A DNA stretch of 64,000 bases from Hahella chejuensis KCTC 2396 (GTDB lineage Bacteria > Pseudomonadota > Gammaproteobacteria > Pseudomonadales > Oleiphilaceae): assembly GCF_000012985.1 (NCBI RefSeq), contig NC_007645.1, forward strand, positions 4,734,581 through 4,798,580. The letters are read 5' to 3'. Below the pieces are notes generated by a model. That model was given only the letters and a program-made list of their open reading frames with translations. It was not told the origin of the DNA and ran no database searches. A program made the translations under genes and the position numbers. Below, piece by piece: positions 55,611 through 64,000 of this stretch (position 1 is the first letter of the stretch; each line of letters starts with the position of its first letter).

Positions 55611-58536
55611 TAAAAACGTTCTGCGGATGGCCGGCAAAGAAGTCTCTCAGTTCTTCTCTTCGCCGGTGGCGTTTGTATTCCTGGCCGCATTCCTGGCGGT
55701 TAATCTGTTTATTTTCTTCTGGGTGGAAGCCTTCTTCGCCCGCAACATCGCCGACGTGCGCCCCCTGTTTGAATGGATGCCGCTGCTGCTGATCTTCCTG
55801 GTGGCGGCGCTGACCATGCGCATGTGGAGTGATGAAAAGCGCATGGGCACCATTGAGTTTTTGATGACGTTGCCGGTAACGCCATTACAACTGGTGCTGG
55901 GCAAGTTCATCGCCTGTTTCATTCTATTGCTCATCGCCATGGCGCTGACCTTGCCAATTCCGATTACCGTGTCTTATCTCGGACATCTGGACTGGGGACC
56001 GGTTATCGGCGCCTATGTGGCCGCTCTGTGTCTCGGCGCGGCCTACCTCGCCATTGGTCTGTATGTCAGCGCCAAGAACGAGTCCCAGATCGTCAGTCTG
56101 ATTATCACCGTACTGGTTTGCTCACTGCTGTATCTGCTGGGCTCCGACACACTGGTGGACCTGTTCGGCTACTCAACGGGGGAAGTCCTCAAACAACTGG
56201 GAACCGGCTCCCGTTTTGAATCCATCACCCGCGGCGTCATCGACATTCGCGATCTGTATTACTACCTCAGCCTGGTCGGCGTCTTCCTGGCGTTGAACGT
56301 GCTGGCGCTGGAAAAACAACGTTGGGCCAACAGCGACGGCGCCCGCTCCCATCATCGCGCCTGGTACGCTGTTTCCGGCCTGATGATCGCTAACCTGTTC
56401 GCCGCCAATCTGTGGCTGAGCGAAGTTAAAACGTTGCGGGCGGATCTCACTGACGGCAATTTGTACTCCATCAACGACGCCACTCGCGATTACTTGAGCC
56501 AACTGCAGGAACCGCTGCTGGTTCGCGGCTACTTCTCCGCCAAAACCCATCCTCTGCTGGCGCCTTTGGTTCCCCAGCTACGGGACCTGATCAAAGAATA
56601 TGAAGTGGCCGGCGGCGACAAGGTGCGGGTGGAATTCGTCGATCCGCAAAGCAACCCCGAGCTGGAAGACGAAGCCAACAACAAATACAGCATCCGTCCG
56701 GTGCCTTTCCAGGTGTCGGATAAATACCAGGCGTCACTGGTGAATTCCTACTTCAACGTGCTGATCAGCTACGGCGACCAGTTCGAAGTACTGGGCTTCC
56801 GCGACCTGATCGAAGTGAAAGATCGCAATGAGTCGGATCTGGACGTACGTCTGCGCAATCCGGAATACGACATCACCAAAGCCATCAAAAAAGTGCTGTA
56901 CGCCTATCAGAGCCAGGGCGACCTGTTCGCCACCATTAACACCCCGGTAAAACTAAATGGTTACGTCTCCTCCGCGCAGCAGTTGCCGCCAGAACTGCAA
57001 ACCCTGGCGCAGGACCTGAATGACGTACTGGCGGACATTAAACAGGAGTCCAATGGCAAATTCAGTTATGAACTGCAGGACCCGAACGCGGGAGACGGCT
57101 CTCTGGCGCAGCAGATTCAGCAGGATTTCGGCATGCAGCCGATGACCACCAGCCTGTTGTCCGATGACCGCTTCTATTTCTACCTGCTGATGAACGACAG
57201 CAAGCAGTACGTGCAGATCGCCCTGCCCGACTCCCTCGACAAAGAAGGCCTCAAGCGCAATATCGAAAGCGGCCTGAAGCGCTTCTCGGCGGGCTTCACC
57301 AAGACACTGGCGCTGGTGGTTCCGGAAAGCGACGCCGATCCTTATATGCAGCAATTCGGTCAGCAAAGTTCTCCCAGCTTCAAAACGCTGCGCGACAAGC
57401 TGATGGAAACCATGACCGTTAAAACCATCGACCTGAAAGACGGTCTGGTCCCGGAAGACGCCGATATTCTTATGCTGGCGGCGCCGGAGTCACTGTCTGA
57501 CAAGCAGCTGTTCGCCGTTGACCAGTTCCTGATGAAAGGCGGCACGGTACTGTTGTCCACTTCGCCGTACCAAACCCGCATGACCTCCAGCTCCCTCACC
57601 GCAGGCAAGCACACTTCCGGGCTGGAGACCTGGCTGCAGAATTACGGGATCAATCTCGCTCAGTCCATGGTGCTCGACCCGCAGAACGCCAGCTTCCCCA
57701 TTCCGGTCACCCGCAATGTGGGCGGCATGTCTTTCCGGGAAGTCCGGCTGCTGGATTACCCCTATTTCGCCGACATTCGCGACACCGGCATGAACCAGGA
57801 TTCAGCAATCACTTCCGGTCTGCCTAACGTCACCATGAGCTGGGCCTCCCCCATCGAGTTGGACAAGGAAAAAACCAAGGCGCTGCAGGTCACAGAACTG
57901 CTGCGCTCCTCACCGCAATCCTGGGTCTCCGACAAGCTGGACGTCACGCCCCGCGTTTCCGCCGACGGCCACATCAGCCCCTGGACCAGCGAAGGCGAAC
58001 CGGAGTCCTATCTGGTGGGCGTCGCATTGGAAGGGCGCTTTGAGTCCTCATTCAAAGGCAAGGAGTCCCCTCTGCTGAGCGAAGCCAACAACGCCAATGA
58101 AGCGGATCAGGCGCCCACTGAAGGCGGTCAGGCCGCCCAGCAAGATGACAAAGCGGAGAAAACCCATTTCGGCGGCGTGATTGATAAATCGCCGGAATCC
58201 GCGCGCATCATTCTGTTCTCCTCCAACGAGTTCCTGAATGACCAGACCATCAGCCTGATCAGCTCCACCGAGCGGGCGCCTTATCTCAACTCCATGCAAC
58301 TGGTGCAAAACGCCGTGGAATGGTCGTTGGAGGATCGCAGTCTGCTGCAAATCCGCTCCCGCAGCCATTTCGCCAATACGCTCTACCCCATGAGCGCAGA
58401 GCGTCAGCAGTTCTGGGAGTACCTGAACTATGGACTGGCGATCGCCGGACTGGCGTTGCTGTATGCATTGTTCCGCTTATGGTTCAACCGCCGGCAGAGC
58501 TATTACGCCGGCATGCTGGAATTAGGGAGGGCTTAA
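55600..58536 (+). CDS. Fused ABC permease and GldG-like periplasmic subunit
   Basis: 978 residues. N-terminal ~250 residues: six-helix ABC-2 type permease (GldF-like: NVLRMAGKEVSQFFSSPVAF, EFLMTLPVTPLQLVLGKFIA). Then a GldG-like domain (~290-930) with LYSINDATRDYLSQLQEPLL and RVEFVDPQSNPELEDEANNK, and a C-terminal helix (GLAIAGLALLYALFRLWFNR). In Bacteroidetes these are separate proteins; here they are one. A low-complexity acidic linker lies around residues 830-850. Role in envelope assembly or export is inferred. Confidence 0.9.
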   Translation: MLPDKNVLRMAGKEVSQFFSSPVAFVFLAAFLAVNLFIFFWVEAFFARNIADVRPLFEWMPLLLIFLVAALTMRMWSDEKRMGTIEFLMTLPVTPLQLVLGKFIACFILLLIAMALTLPIPITVSYLGHLDWGPVIGAYVAALCLGAAYLAIGLYVSAKNESQIVSLIITVLVCSLLYLLGSDTLVDLFGYSTGEVLKQLGTGSRFESITRGVIDIRDLYYYLSLVGVFLALNVLALEKQRWANSDGARSHHRAWYAVSGLMIANLFAANLWLSEVKTLRADLTDGNLYSINDATRDYLSQLQEPLLVRGYFSAKTHPLLAPLVPQLRDLIKEYEVAGGDKVRVEFVDPQSNPELEDEANNKYSIRPVPFQVSDKYQASLVNSYFNVLISYGDQFEVLGFRDLIEVKDRNESDLDVRLRNPEYDITKAIKKVLYAYQSQGDLFATINTPVKLNGYVSSAQQLPPELQTLAQDLNDVLADIKQESNGKFSYELQDPNAGDGSLAQQIQQDFGMQPMTTSLLSDDRFYFYLLMNDSKQYVQIALPDSLDKEGLKRNIESGLKRFSAGFTKTLALVVPESDADPYMQQFGQQSSPSFKTLRDKLMETMTVKTIDLKDGLVPEDADILMLAAPESLSDKQLFAVDQFLMKGGTVLLSTSPYQTRMTSSSLTAGKHTSGLETWLQNYGINLAQSMVLDPQNASFPIPVTRNVGGMSFREVRLLDYPYFADIRDTGMNQDSAITSGLPNVTMSWASPIELDKEKTKALQVTELLRSSPQSWVSDKLDVTPRVSADGHISPWTSEGEPESYLVGVALEGRFESSFKGKESPLLSEANNANEADQAPTEGGQAAQQDDKAEKTHFGGVIDKSPESARIILFSSNEFLNDQTISLISSTERAPYLNSMQLVQNAVEWSLEDRSLLQIRSRSHFANTLYPMSAERQQFWEYLNYGLAIAGLALLYALFRLWFNRRQSYYAGMLELGRA

Positions 58537-58539
58537 TCA

Positions 58540-59559
58540 ATGAACGCCAAGTGGACCAAATTACTCTCCGTCGCGCTGGTGGCGCAGGCGGCGCTCATCG
58601 TCGCCCTGCACTGGCCGGGTTCGCAACCGGAATACATCCACACCGATCAGGCGCTGCTTGACCTGGAGTCCAAACAGCCTGACGCCATTCATATCTACGG
58701 CGAGGAAACGGCGAAAGTCGACCTGAAAAAAGAGCAGGACGGCTGGGTGGTAGCCAGTTACTACAACCTGCCCGTCGCCAACGGCAAAGTGGACGCCATG
58801 CTGGCCAAGCTGAAAGAGCTTAAAGCCGGCTGGCCGGTAGCCACTTCCGCTTCCGGCGCCAAGCGCTTTGAAGTCGCCGAGGATACGTTCCAGCGCAAAC
58901 TGGAGCTGACCCAGGGCGACGATACGCTGGCCACGCTTTATCTGGGCACATCCCCGGGATATCGCAAAGTACATGCGCGCCTGAATGAACAGGACGCCGT
59001 CTTCGCGGTCAATTACGCCACCCATGAGCTTCCCCTGACCGGCAAAGACTGGGTGGACAGCAAGCTGACCGCCGTGCCCGAGGAGAGCATCAGTCAGGTT
59101 AAAATCAACGATATCGTTCTGAATAAGAACGGCGATAAATGGGACCTGGAAGGCTTGCAAGACGGCGAAATCACCAATGAGGAAGCCGCTCATCAAATAC
59201 TGGCGTCCCTGGCGGACATGCGCTTTGAGGACGTATTGGGCGCGGAAGTGAAACCGGAATATAACCTGAGTGAGCCCAAACTGCGTTTCACCTTAGAGTT
59301 AAAAGAGAAAAACGCCAAAGGCGAACAATCTCTTGAGCTGACCTTCGGTAAACCGGCGGAAGGCGACTACTACAGCCTCACCCGCTCTGACCGTCCACAG
59401 GTGTTCAAGATCAACGCAAACCATGTCGACTCGCTTCTGGACCTGGAACGCGCCCGCTTTGTCAGCGCCGCGCCCGTGACAGAGCCGGAACAAAGCGAAA
59501 TCGACCTCGGGCAAAAAGGCGACGCCGCCGAGGCGGAGCAAGCGCCCGCCTCATCTTGA
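58540..59559 (+). CDS. DUF4340 domain-containing protein
   Basis: 339 residues with an N-terminal signal/anchor helix (LLSVALVAQAALIVALHWPG) and repeated beta-rich DUF4340 units (AIHIYGEETAKVDLKKEQDG, SQVKINDIVLNKNGDKWDLE). C-terminal tail acidic and Ala-rich. Starts 3 bp after the permease stop; the trio ATPase-permease/GldG-DUF4340 is a recurring but functionally undefined module. A terminator follows. Confidence 0.88.
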   Translation: MNAKWTKLLSVALVAQAALIVALHWPGSQPEYIHTDQALLDLESKQPDAIHIYGEETAKVDLKKEQDGWVVASYYNLPVANGKVDAMLAKLKELKAGWPVATSASGAKRFEVAEDTFQRKLELTQGDDTLATLYLGTSPGYRKVHARLNEQDAVFAVNYATHELPLTGKDWVDSKLTAVPEESISQVKINDIVLNKNGDKWDLEGLQDGEITNEEAAHQILASLADMRFEDVLGAEVKPEYNLSEPKLRFTLELKEKNAKGEQSLELTFGKPAEGDYYSLTRSDRPQVFKINANHVDSLLDLERARFVSAAPVTEPEQSEIDLGQKGDAAEAEQAPASS

Positions 59560-59576
59560 TCAGCCAACACCGACCA

Positions 59577-59604
59577 TAAAAAGGCCCCGAATTCGGGGCC
59601 TTCT
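59577..59604 (+). terminator. Terminator after the DUF4340 gene
   Basis: Stem AAGGCCCCGAA / TTCGGGGCCTT centred at 59591. A run of A precedes it and a few T follow; probably usable in both directions. Confidence 0.85.
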
Positions 59605-59660
59605 CTCATCGTTTTTTTATTCACCGTTTTTTATTCACAGCCACGGACTGCTTTCGCTCG

Positions 59661-60587
59661 TTACGCCTGCTGCTTACGACGCAATGCGCCTGCGCCCACT
59701 ATCGCCAGCGCGGACAACATCATGCCGAACGTCGCCGGTTCCGGCAGCTCCACATTGTGTTCATATGGACGCCAGTTCAGTTGATTGGCTCCTTGCCAGG
59801 AGTGGGCGATCACCTGACCGTCCACATGGCCGCCATTAGCGAAAATATCCGCACCCGGGGCCAGGATGGTTCCATAAAAGCCAGCGGACAGATTAATCTG
59901 CGTCGCTTCATAGAAATTGAAGATCACGCTGGTCTCATTGCCCGCCCAGGCCCAATCGCTGGCTTTGATCTTGTAGTCGGCGGGATCGATGTCGATCACG
60001 TCGCCCGCCACGTTGATGATCAGCTCCTGATGTTGGCCGATGTCTTTGGCGAAAAAGCCCCAGACCGACTCGAAATCCTTCTCACTGATATTGAAGATCT
60101 GCTGCCCGCCTGAACTATCGCCATTGAAAGTCAACGCGCCCCATTGTTCAGTAACGCCCAGCGAGTCCGCCAGAGACAGTTCTTGCGAAAGTTGCGTCAG
60201 CTTGGCGAATTCCGCGTCAAAATTAATGGGCAGCATCGCATGGTCCTTCACGGTTCCAAAGACGCCAGCGCTGGCGGTGGTGAACTGGCCGCCGACCAGA
60301 GCGTCCCCATGGATATCGCCGCCAACGTGGCTGTAATCGCCGCCGACCACAATCGCCAGACCATCATTTTCGCGGAATGAGTTCAACGTATAGCCAGTCA
60401 GGCTGGCGTTGCCGCCGACCGCCAGCGCGCCTTCACTGTCGTTTGGGGAAGACGTGAAGTCGCCGTGAAAGAATCCGTTGTAGTTCGCCGCCGCGCCAAG
60501 ATTCACCGGCGTCGCGTAACTGTTAGCGGAGATAGCCGCACTGAAACCAACAAGTGTGATTGCGTAAAACTGTTTTACTGAGATCAT
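59661..60587 (-). CDS. Choice-of-anchor A family protein with PEP-CTERM signal
   Basis: 308 residues. Signal peptide (QFYAITLVGFSAAISANSYA), choice-of-anchor A (collagen-binding A-like) domain with the opening NLGAAANYNGFFHGDF and GALAVGGNASLTGYTLN, and the sorting tail LPEPATFGMMLSALAIVGAG then LRRKQQA. Surface protein expected to be processed by an exosortase located elsewhere. Start at 60587 (MISVKQFY) with AGGGTGG upstream. Confidence 0.88.
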   Translation of the reverse strand: MISVKQFYAITLVGFSAAISANSYATPVNLGAAANYNGFFHGDFTSSPNDSEGALAVGGNASLTGYTLNSFRENDGLAIVVGGDYSHVGGDIHGDALVGGQFTTASAGVFGTVKDHAMLPINFDAEFAKLTQLSQELSLADSLGVTEQWGALTFNGDSSGGQQIFNISEKDFESVWGFFAKDIGQHQELIINVAGDVIDIDPADYKIKASDWAWAGNETSVIFNFYEATQINLSAGFYGTILAPGADIFANGGHVDGQVIAHSWQGANQLNWRPYEHNVELPEPATFGMMLSALAIVGAGALRRKQQA

Positions 60588-60791
60588 TGACCACCCTGAC
60601 ACATCAAAAAGAAATCCATATGAAAAAAGAGGGGAACGCGCCTGCGGCTAAATGTTTGACACTGCTAAAAGAAACTACCTGTCACCCTTCGCGAAGGCAT
60701 GCGCATCATACCGAAGACAACCTTGCAAACCCACGACATAGCGGTTCCCAAGGGTAAATAAATGTAAAAAACTGTAAGTGTTTTCAAGGCG
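60588..60791. other. Intergenic region between PEP-CTERM gene and hairpin element E
   Basis: About 205 bases; promoter region of the leftward PEP-CTERM gene. No sigma-54 motif with correct GG-N10-GC spacing was found. Confidence 0.4.
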
Positions 60792-60868
60792 TTATTAACA
60801 TGGCAACGATATTGGAATGTTAATAATCAGGCGCAGGGAAACGCCTGCGCGGCGGCCAGCCGCGGGAT
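60792..60868 (+). repeat. Hairpin repeat element, copy E (h0-h1-h2)
   Basis: h0 arms TTATTAACAT (60792-60801) and ATGTTAATAA (60817-60826) enclosing CAA/TTG pairs; h1 CAGGCGCAGGGAAACGCCTG (60828-60847); h2 CGCGGCGGCCAGCCGCG (60848-60864). The similarity to copies A and B ends at GGGA. It overlaps the start of the open frame of the MASE1 kinase. Confidence 0.87.
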
Positions 60869-63624
60869 CAATAAATACCCCAAGGTTATATCCGGCCAAC
60901 GTGGCGCAAACTTGTGTCTATAATCAGAGTGGCGCTGATTATTTTTTAGCCCAACAGGAGGTTGCCCGCGCCGGTTTGCTACTGTCACTGCCCGGCAGCA
61001 ACGCCAGCCCGGTATGGATACCCGCCGGCATCGCATTGGCGGGAATGATTCATTATGGCCGTAATATCTGGCCCGCCATCTGGCTCGCGAGCTTCGCTGT
61101 GGAATTAGTCTCCCAGCAAGCGGACTCCTTCAGTAAAGTTATGCTGGCGCTCGCTATCTCCGTCGGCGCCCCGCTGCAAGCCTTCATCGGCGCCGCACTG
61201 ATTCGCATGCGTGCGAATTTCAGTCCTTCTCTGGAAAAAAAAGAGGATGTGGCGCGCTTACTTATACTTGGCGGACCAGTGGCTTGCGTCACCAGCGCAA
61301 CCATCAGCATTACCCTCATGACCAGCCTGGGCGTCATACACATTCGAGACGCCGGCGCCCATTGGCTGGCGTGGTGGTTTGGCGATACTTTCGGCGTATT
61401 GATCTTCACCCCGATTCTTCTGCTGTGGCTGCGAAAGGAAAACAGTACGCTGAAACGAAGGCTGCTGGTCACGCTTCCCGGGCTGGCGTCTTTCTCTCTC
61501 GCCGTGATTTCTCATTATTATCTGGTGCAAGCAGACCAGAAGCAGGTTAAAGAAGACGTGCATCAACAGGGCGTGCAACTACGCTGGTCCACGTTCAATC
61601 AAGTGCAGGGGATCACCAACGCCGTCAGCGCCCTCGCCTTGCTGTTTGAGGGGGCGAAAGTCATCGTGCCGCAAGACTTTGAACGTTACGCCTCACAGTT
61701 TCGCAATTTCCATCACGATATCAGCGGCATGGGATGGGCCCCTTATATTGATAAGGCCAACCGTTCCCATTTCGAACACTGGGCGTCGTTGCTGCTGGAG
61801 AAGGAATATCAAATACACGAAACCCTGGGCCAACAACAAATTCCCGCCTCGGAGCGCAATTTCTATGTCCCAGTGTTATATGTGACGCCTAATAATGAAC
61901 TCACCCGCGCCGCACAGGGGTTCGACCTGTATTCCAACGAGATACGCCGTAACGCCATTCTGAAAGCCATGCATAACGGCGATCTGACGCTCACGGCGCC
62001 GATCACTCTAGTGGGAAACTATGGCAAAGGCGCAATATGTATTGCGCCGGTTTACTCCACTCCGCCGCAGACCTCCAACTCTGATGAAGCGCGTCAGGTC
62101 ATGGGATTCATCGTAGGATCGGTCCAGATCGGCAACCTTATTGATCGTTTATCCCAGGACATCAATCTTGAACTGTTTCATATCGAAATTTTCGATATCA
62201 CCGACCCCGAACAACCCGAGGCGTTATTCATTTCACGCCAGAGCGCGCCGGACAACCCTTTGGAGGATATGTTCACTCAGACCCTGCAAATGGAAATATC
62301 AGGGCGGGTCTGGCGAATTTCCATCACGCCGACGCGTTTATTCATCAAACAAAACGCCTCCGTCACCCCCTGGATAGCGCTGATTCTGGCTGTCTTGTTC
62401 AGCAGTCTGCTTACCGCCGTCCTGCTATTGGAAACTGCGCATACCGTCAAGATCGAAAAGGCGGTCATCGATCAGTCACAGCGACTGGAAAAAGCGGAAA
62501 CTCGTTATCAGGAACTATTCACCGGCCTGAAGCAGGTCATCTTTCAGGTTGATAAAGCCTATCAGTGGCAGGTGTTGAATCCCGCCTGGAGCGGCTTGAC
62601 AGGAGAAACCCCAGAGAACGCCATTGGCCGTGAAATGTTCCATTACATTCACCCTGACGACTGCGACAAGCTAAGAGAAGCGTTACAGAAGATCTCCCGA
62701 CTGGAAGAATCCAGTCTGTTTTTGGAGTTGCGCCTGAACGCCCTGCAACTGGAACGCGCGCCCTGGGTGGAAATCCATCTGCAACGCAGCAAAGACGCCA
62801 CTGGCAAAATGGACGGCTATAGCGGTTTCATCGCCGACATCAGCGAGCGCAAGCGCCTGGATATTCTGAAAAACGAGTTTATTTCCACTGTTTCCCATGA
62901 ACTGCGTACGCCTCTGACGGCCATCAACGGCTCCCTGGCGCTACTGGATTCCGGTCGCCTCGGCCTGCTGCCAGATCAGGCCAAACAAATGCTGCACATC
63001 GCTTACAGTAACTGTGAACGCTTGCTGCGCCTGATCAATGACTTACTTGATATTCAGAAAATAGAGTCCGGCGGTCTGGAGTTCAGCTTCGAGCGCGCCG
63101 ACTTACGAGATCTTATCGAGGAAGCCTTGAACGCCAATCGGCAACTCGCGGAAAAAGCGTCCGTCACCCTTGTCTTTGCAACGCCCGAGTCTCCTGCCCT
63201 GGTGAAAGCAGACCGGGATCGATTGCGGCAGGTGTTGGATAACCTGATTTCCAACGCCATCAAATTCTCACCCGCCGATGAGGCGGTGACGCTGACGCTG
63301 AACGCTCACGCCCACTATTGGGAAGTCGCTGTACAGGATCAGGGGCCAGGGGTGCCGCCTGAGTTCCGCAACAAGATCTTCCAGAAATTCGCTCAGGCGG
63401 ATAGCTCCGACACCCGCTTAAAGGGCGGCACCGGCTTGGGATTAAGCATCTCCAGAGAAATCGTCCAGCGTCATCATGGCCAGATCGGCTACCATTCCGA
63501 GGCGAATTGCGGCGCCACATTTTATTTTCGTCTACACGCCTTGACCAACGGAGCAACCTGGGACGCGCAAGCATGTCGTAGCGCTGGGGGAGGTAATATT
63601 CCCGTCGAAAGGACCTTTCTTTGA
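60817..63624 (+). CDS. MASE1-CHASE-PAS sensor histidine kinase (N terminus probably disrupted)
   Basis: 935-codon frame. MASE1 membrane sensor (~60-250: GSNASPVWIPAGIALAGMIH), CHASE (~250-430), PAS/PAC (~560-680), HisKA with H-box STVSHELRTPLTAINGSLAL and HATPase with NLISNAIKFSP, DQGPGVPP and GGTGLGLSISREIV. No receiver domain. The first ~37 residues are translation of repeat element E and its flank. The first MASE1 helix is seen only in another frame (WRKLVSIIRVALIIF) joining after a T6 run at 60942-60947. A lost base is likely, so the true start is unknown. Confidence 0.85.
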   Translation: MLIIRRRETPARRPAAGSINTPRLYPANVAQTCVYNQSGADYFLAQQEVARAGLLLSLPGSNASPVWIPAGIALAGMIHYGRNIWPAIWLASFAVELVSQQADSFSKVMLALAISVGAPLQAFIGAALIRMRANFSPSLEKKEDVARLLILGGPVACVTSATISITLMTSLGVIHIRDAGAHWLAWWFGDTFGVLIFTPILLLWLRKENSTLKRRLLVTLPGLASFSLAVISHYYLVQADQKQVKEDVHQQGVQLRWSTFNQVQGITNAVSALALLFEGAKVIVPQDFERYASQFRNFHHDISGMGWAPYIDKANRSHFEHWASLLLEKEYQIHETLGQQQIPASERNFYVPVLYVTPNNELTRAAQGFDLYSNEIRRNAILKAMHNGDLTLTAPITLVGNYGKGAICIAPVYSTPPQTSNSDEARQVMGFIVGSVQIGNLIDRLSQDINLELFHIEIFDITDPEQPEALFISRQSAPDNPLEDMFTQTLQMEISGRVWRISITPTRLFIKQNASVTPWIALILAVLFSSLLTAVLLLETAHTVKIEKAVIDQSQRLEKAETRYQELFTGLKQVIFQVDKAYQWQVLNPAWSGLTGETPENAIGREMFHYIHPDDCDKLREALQKISRLEESSLFLELRLNALQLERAPWVEIHLQRSKDATGKMDGYSGFIADISERKRLDILKNEFISTVSHELRTPLTAINGSLALLDSGRLGLLPDQAKQMLHIAYSNCERLLRLINDLLDIQKIESGGLEFSFERADLRDLIEEALNANRQLAEKASVTLVFATPESPALVKADRDRLRQVLDNLISNAIKFSPADEAVTLTLNAHAHYWEVAVQDQGPGVPPEFRNKIFQKFAQADSSDTRLKGGTGLGLSISREIVQRHHGQIGYHSEANCGATFYFRLHALTNGATWDAQACRSAGGGNIPVERTFL

Positions 63625-63689
63625 CTTTCAAATGCTTTAATTCTCTAATATTTCCCTTTTATCAGCCCAATAGTTAAAGGATAGGCCGC

Positions 63690-64000
63690 ATGCCGTGGAC
63701 CTGGGGATTTTTACGCGTTTCTTTTTTCGTTTGGATTGCGGTCAGCGCTGTACTTATCGCAATGATGGTCAGCATTTTCAGCTCGCCCCTGCAAGATATC
63801 CTGCATCCAGAGGCCGGCAAAAGCTGGATCGCCGCCATTGACCCCCGTATCGTCGCGGTGGTGCTGGGCGCCATCCTGATTCAGATTCTGATTCCCGCCG
63901 CCCGCTATTACCTTACTTTGATCAATGCCCAGCAACAGGCGCTGGCGCAGATGGACGCCTTGGTGGAAATGCTGTTCGAAGACTTCGGCTTGATGTTGTC
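63690..64000 (+). CDS. Membrane protein of unknown function, 5' part (runs off window)
   Basis: First ~103 residues only. AAAGGA nine bases before the ATG at 63690. Two hydrophobic helices (~6-32 FLRVSFFVWIAVSAVLIAMM and ~55-75 IVAVVLGAILIQILIPAARY) are followed by a hydrophilic, coiled-coil-like part. Family not recognised; 65 bp after the kinase, probably the same transcript. Confidence 0.75.
   Translation, partial: MPWTWGFLRVSFFVWIAVSAVLIAMMVSIFSSPLQDILHPEAGKSWIAAIDPRIVAVVLGAILIQILIPAARYYLTLINAQQQALAQMDALVEMLFEDFGLML

Overview
The window looks like a chromosomal segment from a marine gammaproteobacterium of the Oceanospirillales/Hahella type. This is an inference from gene content and order (fxsA-groES-groEL, a gspN-gspC-gspD type II secretion operon, DUF484-like GGDEF proteins, an AraC/OruR-type regulator set, PEP-CTERM proteins, a type III chaperone), not from a database search. 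Base composition is moderately GC-rich. One methyltransferase gene near 26-27 kb is visibly AT-richer.

Layout. 1-2.2 kb: start of a type II secretion operon read leftward (gspN, gspC, partial gspD). 2.6-5.3 kb: groEL, groES behind a near-perfect sigma-32 promoter, and fxsA. 5.6-10.5 kb: SDR oxidoreductase, alkyltransferase-like protein, AmpG-type permease, YajQ and a REC/degenerate-GGDEF regulator. 11-17 kb: an overlapping three-gene operon (FGGY kinase, GlpD-like oxidase, alkyl-DHAP-synthase-like flavoenzyme) with a divergent AraC regulator, suggestive of glycerol-ether or glycerol-phosphate chemistry. 17-24 kb: XRE regulator/SMP-30 pair, a CesT-type type III chaperone with an adjacent effector-like gene, a CaiB/BaiF CoA-transferase, another AraC regulator and a diguanylate cyclase. 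24-25 kb: two initiator tRNA genes with their own promoters and a tandem array of tRNA 3'-end fragments. 25-34.8 kb: hypothetical genes, then a CRP-family regulator divergent from a CHASE2 adenylate cyclase, followed by a giant FecR-TPR-barrel protein and a lipoprotein.

34.8-46.6 kb: uracil/xanthine permease, methyltransferase, a PEP-CTERM protein with a candidate sigma-54 promoter, Ada-AlkA and Ogt DNA repair genes, an EamA transporter, and an arsenic operon (arsR, arsI-like, gapdh, arsJ). 46.6-51 kb: two chemoreceptors facing apart; the left one is interrupted by a single in-frame amber codon. 51-64 kb: a DUF6713-like membrane protein, RluA, SulP transporter, a Gld-like ABC exporter with a fused permease/GldG subunit and a DUF4340 partner, a second PEP-CTERM protein, a MASE1-CHASE-PAS histidine kinase, and the start of one more membrane protein.

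The strongest unexplained signal is a dispersed family of modular hairpin elements. Five copies (21.4, 34.8, 51.0, 54.4 and 60.8 kb) are built from subsets of the same five hairpins, bounded by TTAATAA/TTATTAA arms. They sit against gene ends: one separates convergent genes, one supplies the stop codon of the SulP gene, and one overlaps the start of the MASE1 kinase, whose first membrane helix appears broken by a one-base frameshift.
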